A DNA stretch of 16,498 nt from an uncultured Bacilli bacterium (GTDB lineage: Bacteria > Bacillota_I > Bacilli_A > RF39 > UBA660), in the NCBI GenBank assembly GCA_944332375.1, contig CALVJU010000005.1:1-16498 (forward strand). The letters are read 5' to 3'. Numbering within the stretch: position 1 is the first letter of the stretch; the number at the start of each line of letters is the position of its first letter. This document shows, piece by piece, positions 7,704 through 13,726 of this stretch. The position numbers and the translations under genes are program-made. The notes beneath the pieces are model-generated. The model worked only from the letters and a program-made list of their open reading frames with translations, had not been told where the DNA came from and did no database searches.

Positions 7704-7710
7704 TGTCGAA
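7704..7710 (+). promoter_or_regulatory. Spo0A-box motif in the dnaA-dnaN spacer
   Basis: TGTCGAA lies 10 bp past the dnaA stop, inside the 15-mer AAAATGTCGAATTTT (7700-7714). The same 15-mer occurs upstream of the comK-family gene at 6402-6416. Confidence 0.5.
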
Positions 7711-7720
7711 TTTTACACAC

Positions 7721-9073
7721 TTATTTAATTTGAGTGACAATTTTTTGTATTTCCATCTCTAAAATAGGATTTTTTTTCATCTCATTTGTAATTTTTTCCA
7801 CGGAATGCATAACCGTTGTATGATCTTTTCCCCCAAATTCAATCCCTATCTTAGGGAGAGACTCTTCCAACACTGTTCTACAAATATACATTGCTATTTG
7901 TCGTGGAACAGCAATCGAAGCCATCCTTTTTTTACTTTTTAAATCTTCCACAGTAATATTATAATTACTTGCAACTAATTGTTGAACTTGATCAATTTTA
8001 TTTTTCGCAACCACACTTTTCGCAAAATAGTCTTTCAATGCTTCAATTGCAAGATCTAAAGTAATATCGGATCCATTCATCATGGTCGCATATGCAACAA
8101 CTCTTGTAATTGCTCCTTCTAATTTTCGAATATCACTTGTACAATTACTAGCAATATATTCTTTTACTTCTTTTGGAAAAGCACTAGACATCACTTGTCC
8201 TGCAAGTTTCTTATCAATAATATCCATTCTTAATTTAAAATCTGGAGGTAAAATATCAATTGTCAATCCCCAGTTAAATCGTGTTCTTAAACGATCCTCT
8301 AATAATTTTAAATCATCTGGTGAACGATCCGATGAAATAATAATTTGCTTATTATTTCCATATAAATCATTAAAAGTATTAAAGAATTCTTGTTGTGTTT
8401 GATTTGCATTTCCTAAATATTGAATATCATCAATCATTAAGACATCGATATCACGATATTTTTTCTTAAAGATATCCACACTATCAAAATTATTTCCATC
8501 TTTACTTTTTTTATTGATTCCAATAAAATCGGATACAAATTTCTCACTTGTAACGTAAAGAACTCTTTTTTTACTATTCTTTATAATATAATTTCCAATC
8601 GCATGCATCAAATGTGTTTTACCCAATCCACTATTTCCATATATAAATAAAGGATTATACATAAATCCAGGTTTTTCTGCAACTGCAAGAGACGTTGCTT
8701 TTGCAAATTTATTACTTGCCCCAACAATAAAATTATCAAATGTATACTGTGGATTTAAGTTTGTTTCATATTCATTAATCGCAGGAACTCCAACATTGTC
8801 TGTATCTATTTCAATATGATTTTCGATTTCTTCCTTTGTAACATAATCAAATTGAAAGTTTGTTCCAGTAATTTCAGCAAATATTTCTTGAATTAAATCA
8901 TTATAATTCTCTTTTAAATGTTTTTTATGAACATGCATTGGAACTAAGACGATCGCATGTTTTTCTTTTAACTCGATCAGTTCTGTTTCCATGAACCAAG
9001 TTTCAAAAAGCATAGGTGATATATTTTCTTGCATTTTTTCTAAAAAAGTTTTCCACAAAGTTTTATTATCCAT
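7721..9073 (-). CDS. dnaA: Chromosomal replication initiator DnaA
   Basis: AAA+ initiator that binds DnaA boxes, opens oriC and recruits helicase. The product is 450 aa, a normal length. Domain I spans about 1-80 (LWKTFLEKMQENISPMLFETW), followed by a short linker. The AAA+ domain has Walker A GNSGLGKT (146-153), Walker B VLMIDD (211-216), sensor 1 IISSDR (245-250), the RLRTRF arginine-finger block (261-266) and sensor 2 DIRKLEGA (314-321). Domain IV carries the DNA-binding signature GGKDHTTVMHS (414-424). The ATG is preceded by GAGGTGATT, complementary to the 16S rRNA end, at a slightly long spacing. A DnaA-box-like TTTTCCACA lies inside the 5' coding end (9049-9057). Upstream boxes imply autoregulation. 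No convincing promoter was found; TAGAAT on the minus strand at 9112-9117 is a weak -10 candidate. Confidence 0.98.
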   Translation of the reverse strand: MDNKTLWKTFLEKMQENISPMLFETWFMETELIELKEKHAIVLVPMHVHKKHLKENYNDLIQEIFAEITGTNFQFDYVTKEEIENHIEIDTDNVGVPAINEYETNLNPQYTFDNFIVGASNKFAKATSLAVAEKPGFMYNPLFIYGNSGLGKTHLMHAIGNYIIKNSKKRVLYVTSEKFVSDFIGINKKSKDGNNFDSVDIFKKKYRDIDVLMIDDIQYLGNANQTQQEFFNTFNDLYGNNKQIIISSDRSPDDLKLLEDRLRTRFNWGLTIDILPPDFKLRMDIIDKKLAGQVMSSAFPKEVKEYIASNCTSDIRKLEGAITRVVAYATMMNGSDITLDLAIEALKDYFAKSVVAKNKIDQVQQLVASNYNITVEDLKSKKRMASIAVPRQIAMYICRTVLEESLPKIGIEFGGKDHTTVMHSVEKITNEMKKNPILEMEIQKIVTQIK

Positions 9074-9502
9074 AGAAAAATAATCACCTCAGTTCATCTT
9101 TAACTACCAATATTCTACATTATTTTCGTTGAAAATACTAGTGATAATCTGAAAAAATGTGGAAAAAACTAAATCCACACACTTTTCCACACATAAAACC
9201 ATTTAAAAACAATAATTAAGTGGATATTTCCACAAAAATGTGGAAAACTATTTTATTCACAATTCACAGGAGGAAAAAGTTTTCCACAATTGAGTGTAAA
9301 AATCTGGGAAATATTTAAAAATAAAGAAAAAAATGTCGAAAAAACCGTGGAAAAGTCGAAAATGCGAAAAAAGTGAAAATCATTTCATGTGGAAAGTAAA
9401 AAAGGTCAAAAGTTTTCCACAAAGTAGCTGTGAAAAACAAACGAGATTACTTTCTTCCCCTCTACTTTTCATCTATAATTTTCAATTTTTCCACTTTTTT
9501 GT
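9074..9502. other. Chromosomal origin oriC, upstream DnaA-box cluster
   Basis: This non-coding gap sits at the point where gene orientation switches from leftward to rightward. DnaA-box-like nonamers (consensus TTATCCACA) are at 9158-9166, 9183-9191, 9226-9234, 9239-9247, 9253-9261 (TTATTCACA, 8 of 9), 9280-9288, 9346-9354, 9388-9396, 9413-9421 and 9487-9495, in both orientations. Weaker copies are at 9171-9179 and 9219-9227. Most are the TTTTCCACA variant; I saw no perfect TTATCCACA. Together with the boxes and AT tract between dnaA and dnaN this makes a bipartite origin of the Bacillus type. Nothing coding is visible. Confidence 0.92.
9334..9360 (+). promoter_or_regulatory. Spo0A-box-like pair within oriC
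   Basis: TGTCGAA is at 9334-9340 and AGTCGAA (one mismatch) at 9354-9360, 20 bp apart or two helical turns. They flank and partly overlap the DnaA-box-like CGTGGAAAA at 9346-9354. Overlapping 0A and DnaA boxes at oriC are known in B. subtilis, where Spo0A limits initiation. The motifs are seen; the role here is inferred. Confidence 0.5.
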
Positions 9503-9531
9503 TTGACAAAAAGGGATATTATATATATAAT
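9503..9531 (+). promoter_or_regulatory. Consensus sigma-A promoter of rpmH
   Basis: A perfect -35 TTGACA (9503-9508), a 17-bp spacer and a perfect -10 TATAAT (9526-9531) lie 43 bp before the rpmH start, giving a likely start site near 9538. The -10 sits in an alternating A/T stretch (9516-9532) that would also melt easily for origin opening. Confidence 0.93.
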
Positions 9532-9574
9532 TGATAGAGCAAAGCGAAAAAAGAGAAACCAGGAGGTGTAGAAA

Positions 9575-9709
9575 ATGAGAGGAAATCACGGTACAACATT
9601 TCAACCAAATAATAGAAAAAAGAAGAAAAAACACGGATTCTTCGCAAGAGTAAAAACAAATGTTATGACTCGTAGAAGAAAAAAAGGACGTAAAGTCTTA
9701 GCTCATTAA
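9575..9709 (+). CDS. rpmH: 50S ribosomal protein L34
   Basis: Small basic protein of the large ribosomal subunit, 44 aa, next to rnpA as in nearly all bacteria. The core TFQPNNRKKKKKHGF (8-22) and the C-terminal RRRKKGRKVLAH (33-44) identify it. Two departures stand out. The N-terminus reads MRGNHGT before TFQPN instead of the usual MKRTYQPN. The segment between HGF and the RRR block is about four residues shorter than usual (FARVKTNVMT, where relatives have about 14 residues containing GR.VL). AGGAGGTG (9561-9568) 6 nt before the ATG fixes the start. Too short for standard ORF length cut-offs; confidence in identity is high. Confidence 0.93.
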   Translation: MRGNHGTTFQPNNRKKKKKHGFFARVKTNVMTRRRKKGRKVLAH

Positions 9710-9739
9710 AAACCACGATAACCCAATGTGGTTTTTTTT
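9709..9739 (+). terminator. Terminator between rpmH and rnpA
   Basis: Arms AAAACCAC (9709-9716) and GTGGTTTT (9728-9735) enclose an 11-nt loop and run into further T residues to 9739. It overlaps the rpmH stop and would make L34 mRNA more abundant than rnpA mRNA. Confidence 0.75.
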
Positions 9740-9762
9740 CTCCGATGAATTATGCAATAACT

Positions 9763-9786
9763 CTTTATTTTTTTGGGAAAATAAAG
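9763..9786 (+). repeat. Perfect 9-bp inverted repeat in the rnpA leader
   Basis: CTTTATTTT (9763-9771) and AAAATAAAG (9778-9786) enclose the loop TTTGGG, 25 nt upstream of the rnpA start. No T-run follows, so it is not a standard terminator. It could shape the rnpA mRNA 5' end or be chance in A+T-rich DNA. Confidence 0.45.
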
Positions 9787-9811
9787 TAAAATAAATGTAA
9801 TTGGTGGGATT

Positions 9812-10186
9812 TTGAAAGATGGTGAAATTTTGAAAAAAATAAATAGTCTGAAAAAGAGCACTGATTTTGAACGAATTATTAAAAACAATCGATCATATAA
9901 ATATAAGGATTACTTTATTTATGTGGAAAGAAATACGAATGATGTATATCATTTTGGCTTATCCGTGGGAAAGAAAATAGGAAATGCTGTCGTAAGAAAT
10001 AAAGTAAAAAGACAACTTCGTTCGATGATTGATCAGATGACTTTTCAAGATCACTTTAATTGTATTATTATTGTAAGAAAAGGGTATTTGAAAAATTGTT
10101 TTGAAGTAAATCAGAAAAATTTATTTTTTGCGTTACAACAGTTAGATTTAGTGAAAGGAAAAAAAATCAATGAAACAGAAAAATAA
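9812..10186 (+). CDS. rnpA: Ribonuclease P protein component
   Basis: Protein cofactor of RNase P, which with the RNA subunit trims the 5' leader of pre-tRNAs. The product is 124 aa from this start. The family signature is clear: FGLSVGKKIGNAVVRNKVKRQLR (about 49-71), including the RNR-type motif R62-N63-K64, and the N-terminal LKKSTDFERIIKNN. The start is uncertain. TTG at 9812 has GGTG 5 nt upstream; TTG at 9830 has GGTGA 4 nt upstream and would give MKKINSLKKSTDF, closer to many relatives (118 aa). There is no in-frame ATG near the start. It overlaps yidC by 17 nt, implying coupled translation. Its own promoter is unclear (weak TAAAAT at 9787-9792), so read-through of the rpmH terminator may supply it. 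Confidence 0.93.
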   Translation: MKDGEILKKINSLKKSTDFERIIKNNRSYKYKDYFIYVERNTNDVYHFGLSVGKKIGNAVVRNKVKRQLRSMIDQMTFQDHFNCIIIVRKGYLKNCFEVNQKNLFFALQQLDLVKGKKINETEK

Positions 10187-11102
10187 AACAAATGTGAAAA
10201 AAGTACTCATATTACTACTTTTAGTTTTCTCCTTAACAGGTTGTACAACGTATTTAAAAGATAAGGATGGGAAAACGGTTCAAAATGAGATGACTGGTCA
10301 AAACTTAACAGAAAATATTTTGTGCCAGCCTACTGAAAAAGAAACTTTAAAATTATATAAGGAAAATGATGTTGATATTTCAGAATATCCAAAGTGTGAG
10401 GAAATGAATATTGTATCTGGTTCTTATGAAGGAATTTGGACAACGGTATTTGTAAAACCTCTAGCTTGGGTGATTATTCAAATTGGCGAACTATTCCATA
10501 ATTATGGATTAGCAATCATAATAACAACGTTATTAATTCGTCTTATCACCATGCCATTTACGAAAAAGGCAGCATTACAATCCGAAAATTTAAAGAAAGC
10601 ACAACCAGAATTAGAACGTTTAGAAAAGAAGTATCAAAATAAAACTGATCAAAACAGTATGCTACAAAAAAATCAAGAAATGCTTGCGATTTATAAAAAA
10701 TATCAAATTAATCCTATGAGTAGTTGTCTATTTTCATTTTTACAAATTCCCCTTTTCTTTGCATTCTATGAGGCAATGAATCGTTTACCAGCAATATTTG
10801 AATCAAGCTTTTTAAGATTTCAATTAGGAACGACTCCTGTAACAGGAATGTCTAGTGGAAATTATCTTTATATTATTATTGTTGTATTAGTTATCGCTAC
10901 AAGTTATTTTTCATTTAAATTGAACAGTGGTGCCAGCATGAGTGGTGAACAAGCAAAACAAATGAGTATGATGATGAAATTTATGACAGTATTTATTGGA
11001 ATCGCATCCTTAACATTATCAACGGGAATTGCTATCTATTGGATCGTAAATAGTGGATTTACTATTTTACAAAATTTATGGGTGAAAAGGAGAAAAGCAT
11101 AA
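10170..11102 (+). CDS. yidC: YidC/Oxa1 membrane protein insertase, lipoprotein form
   Basis: Inserts and folds membrane proteins, alone or with SecYEG. The product is 310 aa, typical of Gram-positive YidC1/SpoIIIJ-like proteins without the large proteobacterial domain. A positively charged start and hydrophobic stretch end in the lipobox LTGC, with C25 as the lipidated residue. An extracellular stretch of about 70 residues follows and contains C52 and C76. The conserved insertase domain starts near 93, with the groove arginine R124 in TLLIRLITMPF, then a charged coiled cytoplasmic hairpin (about 133-170), NPMSSCLFSFLQIPLFFAFYEAM, and two more membrane segments (about 224-245 and 268-298). It ends in WVKRRKA. 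Start ATG follows AAAGGA. The stop overlaps the khpB start (TAATG). Confidence 0.96.
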   Translation: MKQKNKTNVKKVLILLLLVFSLTGCTTYLKDKDGKTVQNEMTGQNLTENILCQPTEKETLKLYKENDVDISEYPKCEEMNIVSGSYEGIWTTVFVKPLAWVIIQIGELFHNYGLAIIITTLLIRLITMPFTKKAALQSENLKKAQPELERLEKKYQNKTDQNSMLQKNQEMLAIYKKYQINPMSSCLFSFLQIPLFFAFYEAMNRLPAIFESSFLRFQLGTTPVTGMSSGNYLYIIIVVLVIATSYFSFKLNSGASMSGEQAKQMSMMMKFMTVFIGIASLTLSTGIAIYWIVNSGFTILQNLWVKRRKA

Positions 11103-11719
11103 TGGTAGAAAAATATGTATTTGAAGGAAAGACGGAAGAAGAATTACTTCCTCTTGCAGAAGAAAAATTAGATACCAACGCAGAAGAACTATATTATCAA
11201 TTCAAAGAAGTAGAAAGTGGAAAATTATTTAAATCAAAAAAACATCAAATTGAGGTTTATCAACGAAAAGATGTAATAAGTTATATTAAAAACTTTTTAA
11301 AAGAATTATCAGAAAAAATGGATTTACCAATTCAGACAGAAATCCGTGTAGAAAATGAAAATATTCAAGTTCAACTCTATTCCGATAATAATGCAATTCT
11401 AATCGGAAAAGAAGGTAGAACAATGAATGCCTTACAAACACTCTTAAAACAAGCGATACAAAATCAAGTTGATTATCCTTTACATATTCACTTAGATGTT
11501 TCAAATTATCGTGCCAAACAAGAACATAATTTTGAATATGAAATCAAAAAATTAATGAAAGAAGTTCAAAAGACAAAAATGGATATGAAATTGGACCCTA
11601 TGAATTCTTATCAAAGAAGAATGATTCATAATTTATCTAATCAGTTTGATCATATTACTACGTTTAGTACAGGAGAAGGAAAAGATCGTTATATCACAAT
11701 ACATTATGAAGAGGAGTAA
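11102..11719 (+). CDS. khpB: RNA-binding protein KhpB (Jag/EloR), Jag-N, KH and R3H domains
   Basis: Cytoplasmic RNA-binding partner of KhpA, linked to cell elongation in streptococci and conserved next to yidC; its exact role here is unknown. The product is 205 aa. The Jag-N domain covers about 1-50 (VEKYVFEGKTEEELLPLAEEKL), the KH domain about 75-135 with the GxxG loop GKEG (102-105), and the R3H domain about 140-204 with R172-xxx-H176 in QRRMIHNL. The start at 11102 overlaps the yidC stop by one base (TAATG) and has AAGGAG (11087-11092) upstream; an upstream in-frame ATG at 11078 would place that ribosome site inside the gene. The operon is rnpA-yidC-khpB. Confidence 0.94.
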   Translation: MVEKYVFEGKTEEELLPLAEEKLDTNAEELYYQFKEVESGKLFKSKKHQIEVYQRKDVISYIKNFLKELSEKMDLPIQTEIRVENENIQVQLYSDNNAILIGKEGRTMNALQTLLKQAIQNQVDYPLHIHLDVSNYRAKQEHNFEYEIKKLMKEVQKTKMDMKLDPMNSYQRRMIHNLSNQFDHITTFSTGEGKDRYITIHYEEE

Positions 11720-11732
11720 TCACTTCTCTTTT
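11709..11732 (+). terminator. Terminator after khpB
   Basis: Arms AAGAGGAGT (11709-11717) and ACTTCTCTT (11722-11730) pair over 9 bp with one G-T, a 4-base loop and a short T-run. It overlaps the khpB stop codon, and a promoter follows at once. The T-run is short, so termination may be partial. Confidence 0.5.
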
Positions 11733-11733
11733 C

Positions 11734-11762
11734 TTGACGATTTTATAAAAATAGTTTAAAAT
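11734..11762 (+). promoter_or_regulatory. Promoter for the HD-domain gene and mnmE
   Basis: TTGACG (11734-11739), a 17-bp spacer and TAAAAT (11757-11762) give 5 of 6 matches in each hexamer. The start of transcription would be near 11769, leaving a leader of about 15 nt that carries only the ribosome site AGAAAGGA. Confidence 0.7.
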
Positions 11763-11783
11763 CACTTTAAAGAAAGGAATTTT

Positions 11784-12284
11784 ATGAAAAAACAAAATTT
11801 ACCTGAAGAATTTATAGAGATTATCTCCCCAATTTTGGAACATCCTGAATTCCAAAGAAGAAAAACATACGCACATCATGGTAAGGTTAGTGTGTATGAA
11901 CATTGTTTAGCTGTTTCTTATGTTGCTTATCGATTCGCAAAAAAAGTAAACGCAGACTATCGGAGTGCAGCAATTGGTGGTTTGTTACATGATTTTTATG
12001 ATTCTCCATGGCAGGAAAATACACAAAAGAAAAAGTTTTTTGAACAACATGGTTTTGTTCATGCAAGTGAAGCTGCAAAAAATGCATGGAAATATTTTCC
12101 TGATATCATGAATGAAAAAATTGAAGATATCATTTTAAGACATATGTTTCCTTTAAATATAAGACCTCCTAGATATCTTGAAAGTTGGATTGTAACTTTA
12201 TCAGATAAATATGTTTCTATGGAAGTCATAAAAGATGTAAAACATCTCCATCATTATGTTGGAATAAAAAAAAGAAAGAAGTGA
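11784..12284 (+). CDS. HD-superfamily metal-dependent phosphohydrolase, function unknown
   Basis: A 166-aa single-domain protein. The likely HD metal ligands are all present and in order: H40, the H69-D70 doublet in GGLLHDF, H93, H120 and D141 in LSDKYVS. An active hydrolase acting on a phosphoester or nucleotide substrate is therefore plausible, but the substrate cannot be read from the sequence. No signal peptide or membrane segment is seen, so it should be cytoplasmic. The C-terminus is strongly basic (IKKRKK). It has its own promoter and AAAGGA ribosome site, and its stop lies 4 nt before the mnmE start, so it leads the mnmE transcript. In Bacillus, jag is followed directly by mnmE, so this gene is a lineage-specific insertion in the block. 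A housekeeping RNA or nucleotide role is a guess from context. Confidence 0.85.
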   Translation: MKKQNLPEEFIEIISPILEHPEFQRRKTYAHHGKVSVYEHCLAVSYVAYRFAKKVNADYRSAAIGGLLHDFYDSPWQENTQKKKFFEQHGFVHASEAAKNAWKYFPDIMNEKIEDIILRHMFPLNIRPPRYLESWIVTLSDKYVSMEVIKDVKHLHHYVGIKKRKK

Positions 12285-12288
12285 TGAT

Positions 12289-13647
12289 ATGGAAGATACA
12301 ATTGCCGCAATATCAACTGCTCTAGGAGTTGGAGCAATTTCTATTGTAAGATTAAGTGGAAAAGAAGCAATTCAAATAGTAAATGAAATATGGAAGGGTT
12401 CTGATTTGATCAAATCCCCTACTCATAAAATTCACTATGGAAAAATTGTAGAAAAGGAAAAAGAAATTGATGAAGTATTAGTTTCTATTATGAGAGCTCC
12501 AAATACATATACTGGAGAAGATATTGTTGAAATTAATTGCCATGGCGGTATCGCAACAACAAATAAAATATTAGAACTTGTTTTAGAACATGGAGCTCGT
12601 TTAGCTCGTCCAGGAGAATTTACGGAAAGAAGATTTTTAAATGGAAAAATTGATTTGATTCAAGCACAGGGCATTAAAGATCTTGTAGACGCAACAACAG
12701 ATGAGAAAAGAGCTCTTGCCATGAATCAATTAAATGGAAAAGTTTCCTCTAAAATTGAAAATTTAAGACAAGAAATATTAGAAAAAATTTTAGCGCAAAT
12801 TGAGGTAAATATCGATTACCCAGAATATGAAGATATTGAACAATTAACAAACGAACAGATATTACCAGAATTAAAAAACATTAAAAATAAGATGCAAGAT
12901 ATATTAAAAGAAAGTAAAAATGGAGTAATGATTCAACAAGGAATAAAAACTTCTATTATCGGAAGACCCAATGTCGGGAAAAGTAGTTTATTAAATGCTT
13001 TACTAGGTGAAGAAAAAGCCATCGTAACAGATATTGAAGGAACAACAAGAGATATTGTAGAAGGTGAAATTGTCATTAGTGGAGTTCCATTTCATATTAT
13101 TGATACCGCTGGAATTCGTAAATCAGAGCAGCTTGTAGAACAGATTGGAATTAAGAAAAGTTTGGAAATGATTGACCAATCAGAACTTGTATTATTTGTA
13201 TTAAATAATCATGAAAAATTAACAGACCAAGATCGAACGATTCTAAAAAAAATAGAAAATAAAAATAAAATTATTATTATTAATAAAACAGATTTAAAAA
13301 CAAATCTAGAAATAGATCAACTTCCAAAAGAGGAATGTGTATTCATGAGTACTTTGAAAGAACAAGGACTTGATGATTTAAAAGAAAAAATGAAAGAGTT
13401 ATTTCATTTGGAAAAGATTCAAACAGAAGATCCTACGTATTTAACGAATGCGAATAGTATTTCTTTCTTAAAACAGGCAATTGCTAGTATTGATCAAGCA
13501 ATTGATGGAATTAGTAAGAATATGCCAATTGATATGGTGGAAATTGATATCAAAAAGGCGTGGGATGAATTAGGATTAATCATTGGAAAGACATATCAGG
13601 ATGAACTAATTAATCAATTATTTAGTCAGTTTTGTTTAGGAAAATAG
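12289..13647 (+). CDS. mnmE: tRNA uridine-5-carboxymethylaminomethyl synthesis GTPase MnmE
   Basis: K+-dependent GTPase that with MnmG makes the cmnm5 modification of wobble U34 in several tRNAs. The product is 452 aa, as usual. The N-terminal folate-binding domain covers about 1-118 (GVGAISIVRLSG, RPGEFTERRFLNGKIDL). The G domain is inserted in the helical domain: G1 GRPNVGKS (225-232), G2 GTTRD (251-255), G3 DTAG (272-275), G4 NKTD (332-335). The C-terminal motif FCLGK (448-452, usual FCIGK) keeps the conserved cysteine C449. It follows the HD gene after 4 nt with a modest ribosome site (AGAAGTGAT). Its partner mnmG follows but has its own promoter. Confidence 0.97.
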   Translation: MEDTIAAISTALGVGAISIVRLSGKEAIQIVNEIWKGSDLIKSPTHKIHYGKIVEKEKEIDEVLVSIMRAPNTYTGEDIVEINCHGGIATTNKILELVLEHGARLARPGEFTERRFLNGKIDLIQAQGIKDLVDATTDEKRALAMNQLNGKVSSKIENLRQEILEKILAQIEVNIDYPEYEDIEQLTNEQILPELKNIKNKMQDILKESKNGVMIQQGIKTSIIGRPNVGKSSLLNALLGEEKAIVTDIEGTTRDIVEGEIVISGVPFHIIDTAGIRKSEQLVEQIGIKKSLEMIDQSELVLFVLNNHEKLTDQDRTILKKIENKNKIIIINKTDLKTNLEIDQLPKEECVFMSTLKEQGLDDLKEKMKELFHLEKIQTEDPTYLTNANSISFLKQAIASIDQAIDGISKNMPIDMVEIDIKKAWDELGLIIGKTYQDELINQLFSQFCLGK

Positions 13648-13666
13648 AAATTTTTTCTATTTTTTT
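13641..13666 (+). terminator. A+T-rich terminator after mnmE
   Basis: Arms AAAATAGAAA (13641-13650) and TTTCTATTTT (13654-13663) form a perfect 10-bp stem with a 3-base loop and more T after it. It overlaps the mnmE stop. The stem is nearly all A-T, so efficiency may be moderate. Confidence 0.55.
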
Positions 13667-13671
13667 ATTAG

Positions 13672-13700
13672 TTGTGTTTTCCCTTACTTTAGTATATAAT
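13672..13700 (+). promoter_or_regulatory. Promoter for mnmG-rsmG
   Basis: A perfect TATAAT (13695-13700) lies 17 bp downstream of TTGTGT (13672-13677), which matches the -35 consensus only in TTG. Transcription would start near 13707, 20 nt before mnmG. Confidence 0.6.
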
Positions 13701-13726
13701 AGTTTCGTTAAAAAGGACGTGATAAC

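Noticed and set aside
8082..8402. 106-codon open frame opposite dnaA
   Set aside because: Antisense shadow of the conserved AAA+ region; no ribosome site.
9474..9479. TATAAT as a second rpmH promoter
   Set aside because: The -35 position (9451-9456, TTTCTT) is poor, and a perfect promoter lies 50 bp downstream.
9706..9888. 60-codon minus-strand frame spanning the rpmH terminator and rnpA start
   Set aside because: Overlaps strongly supported features on the other strand and has a low-complexity hydrophobic product.
10170..10190. rnpA/yidC overlap as a frameshift or fusion
   Set aside because: Both proteins are complete and typical in length; a 17-nt overlap is ordinary coupling.
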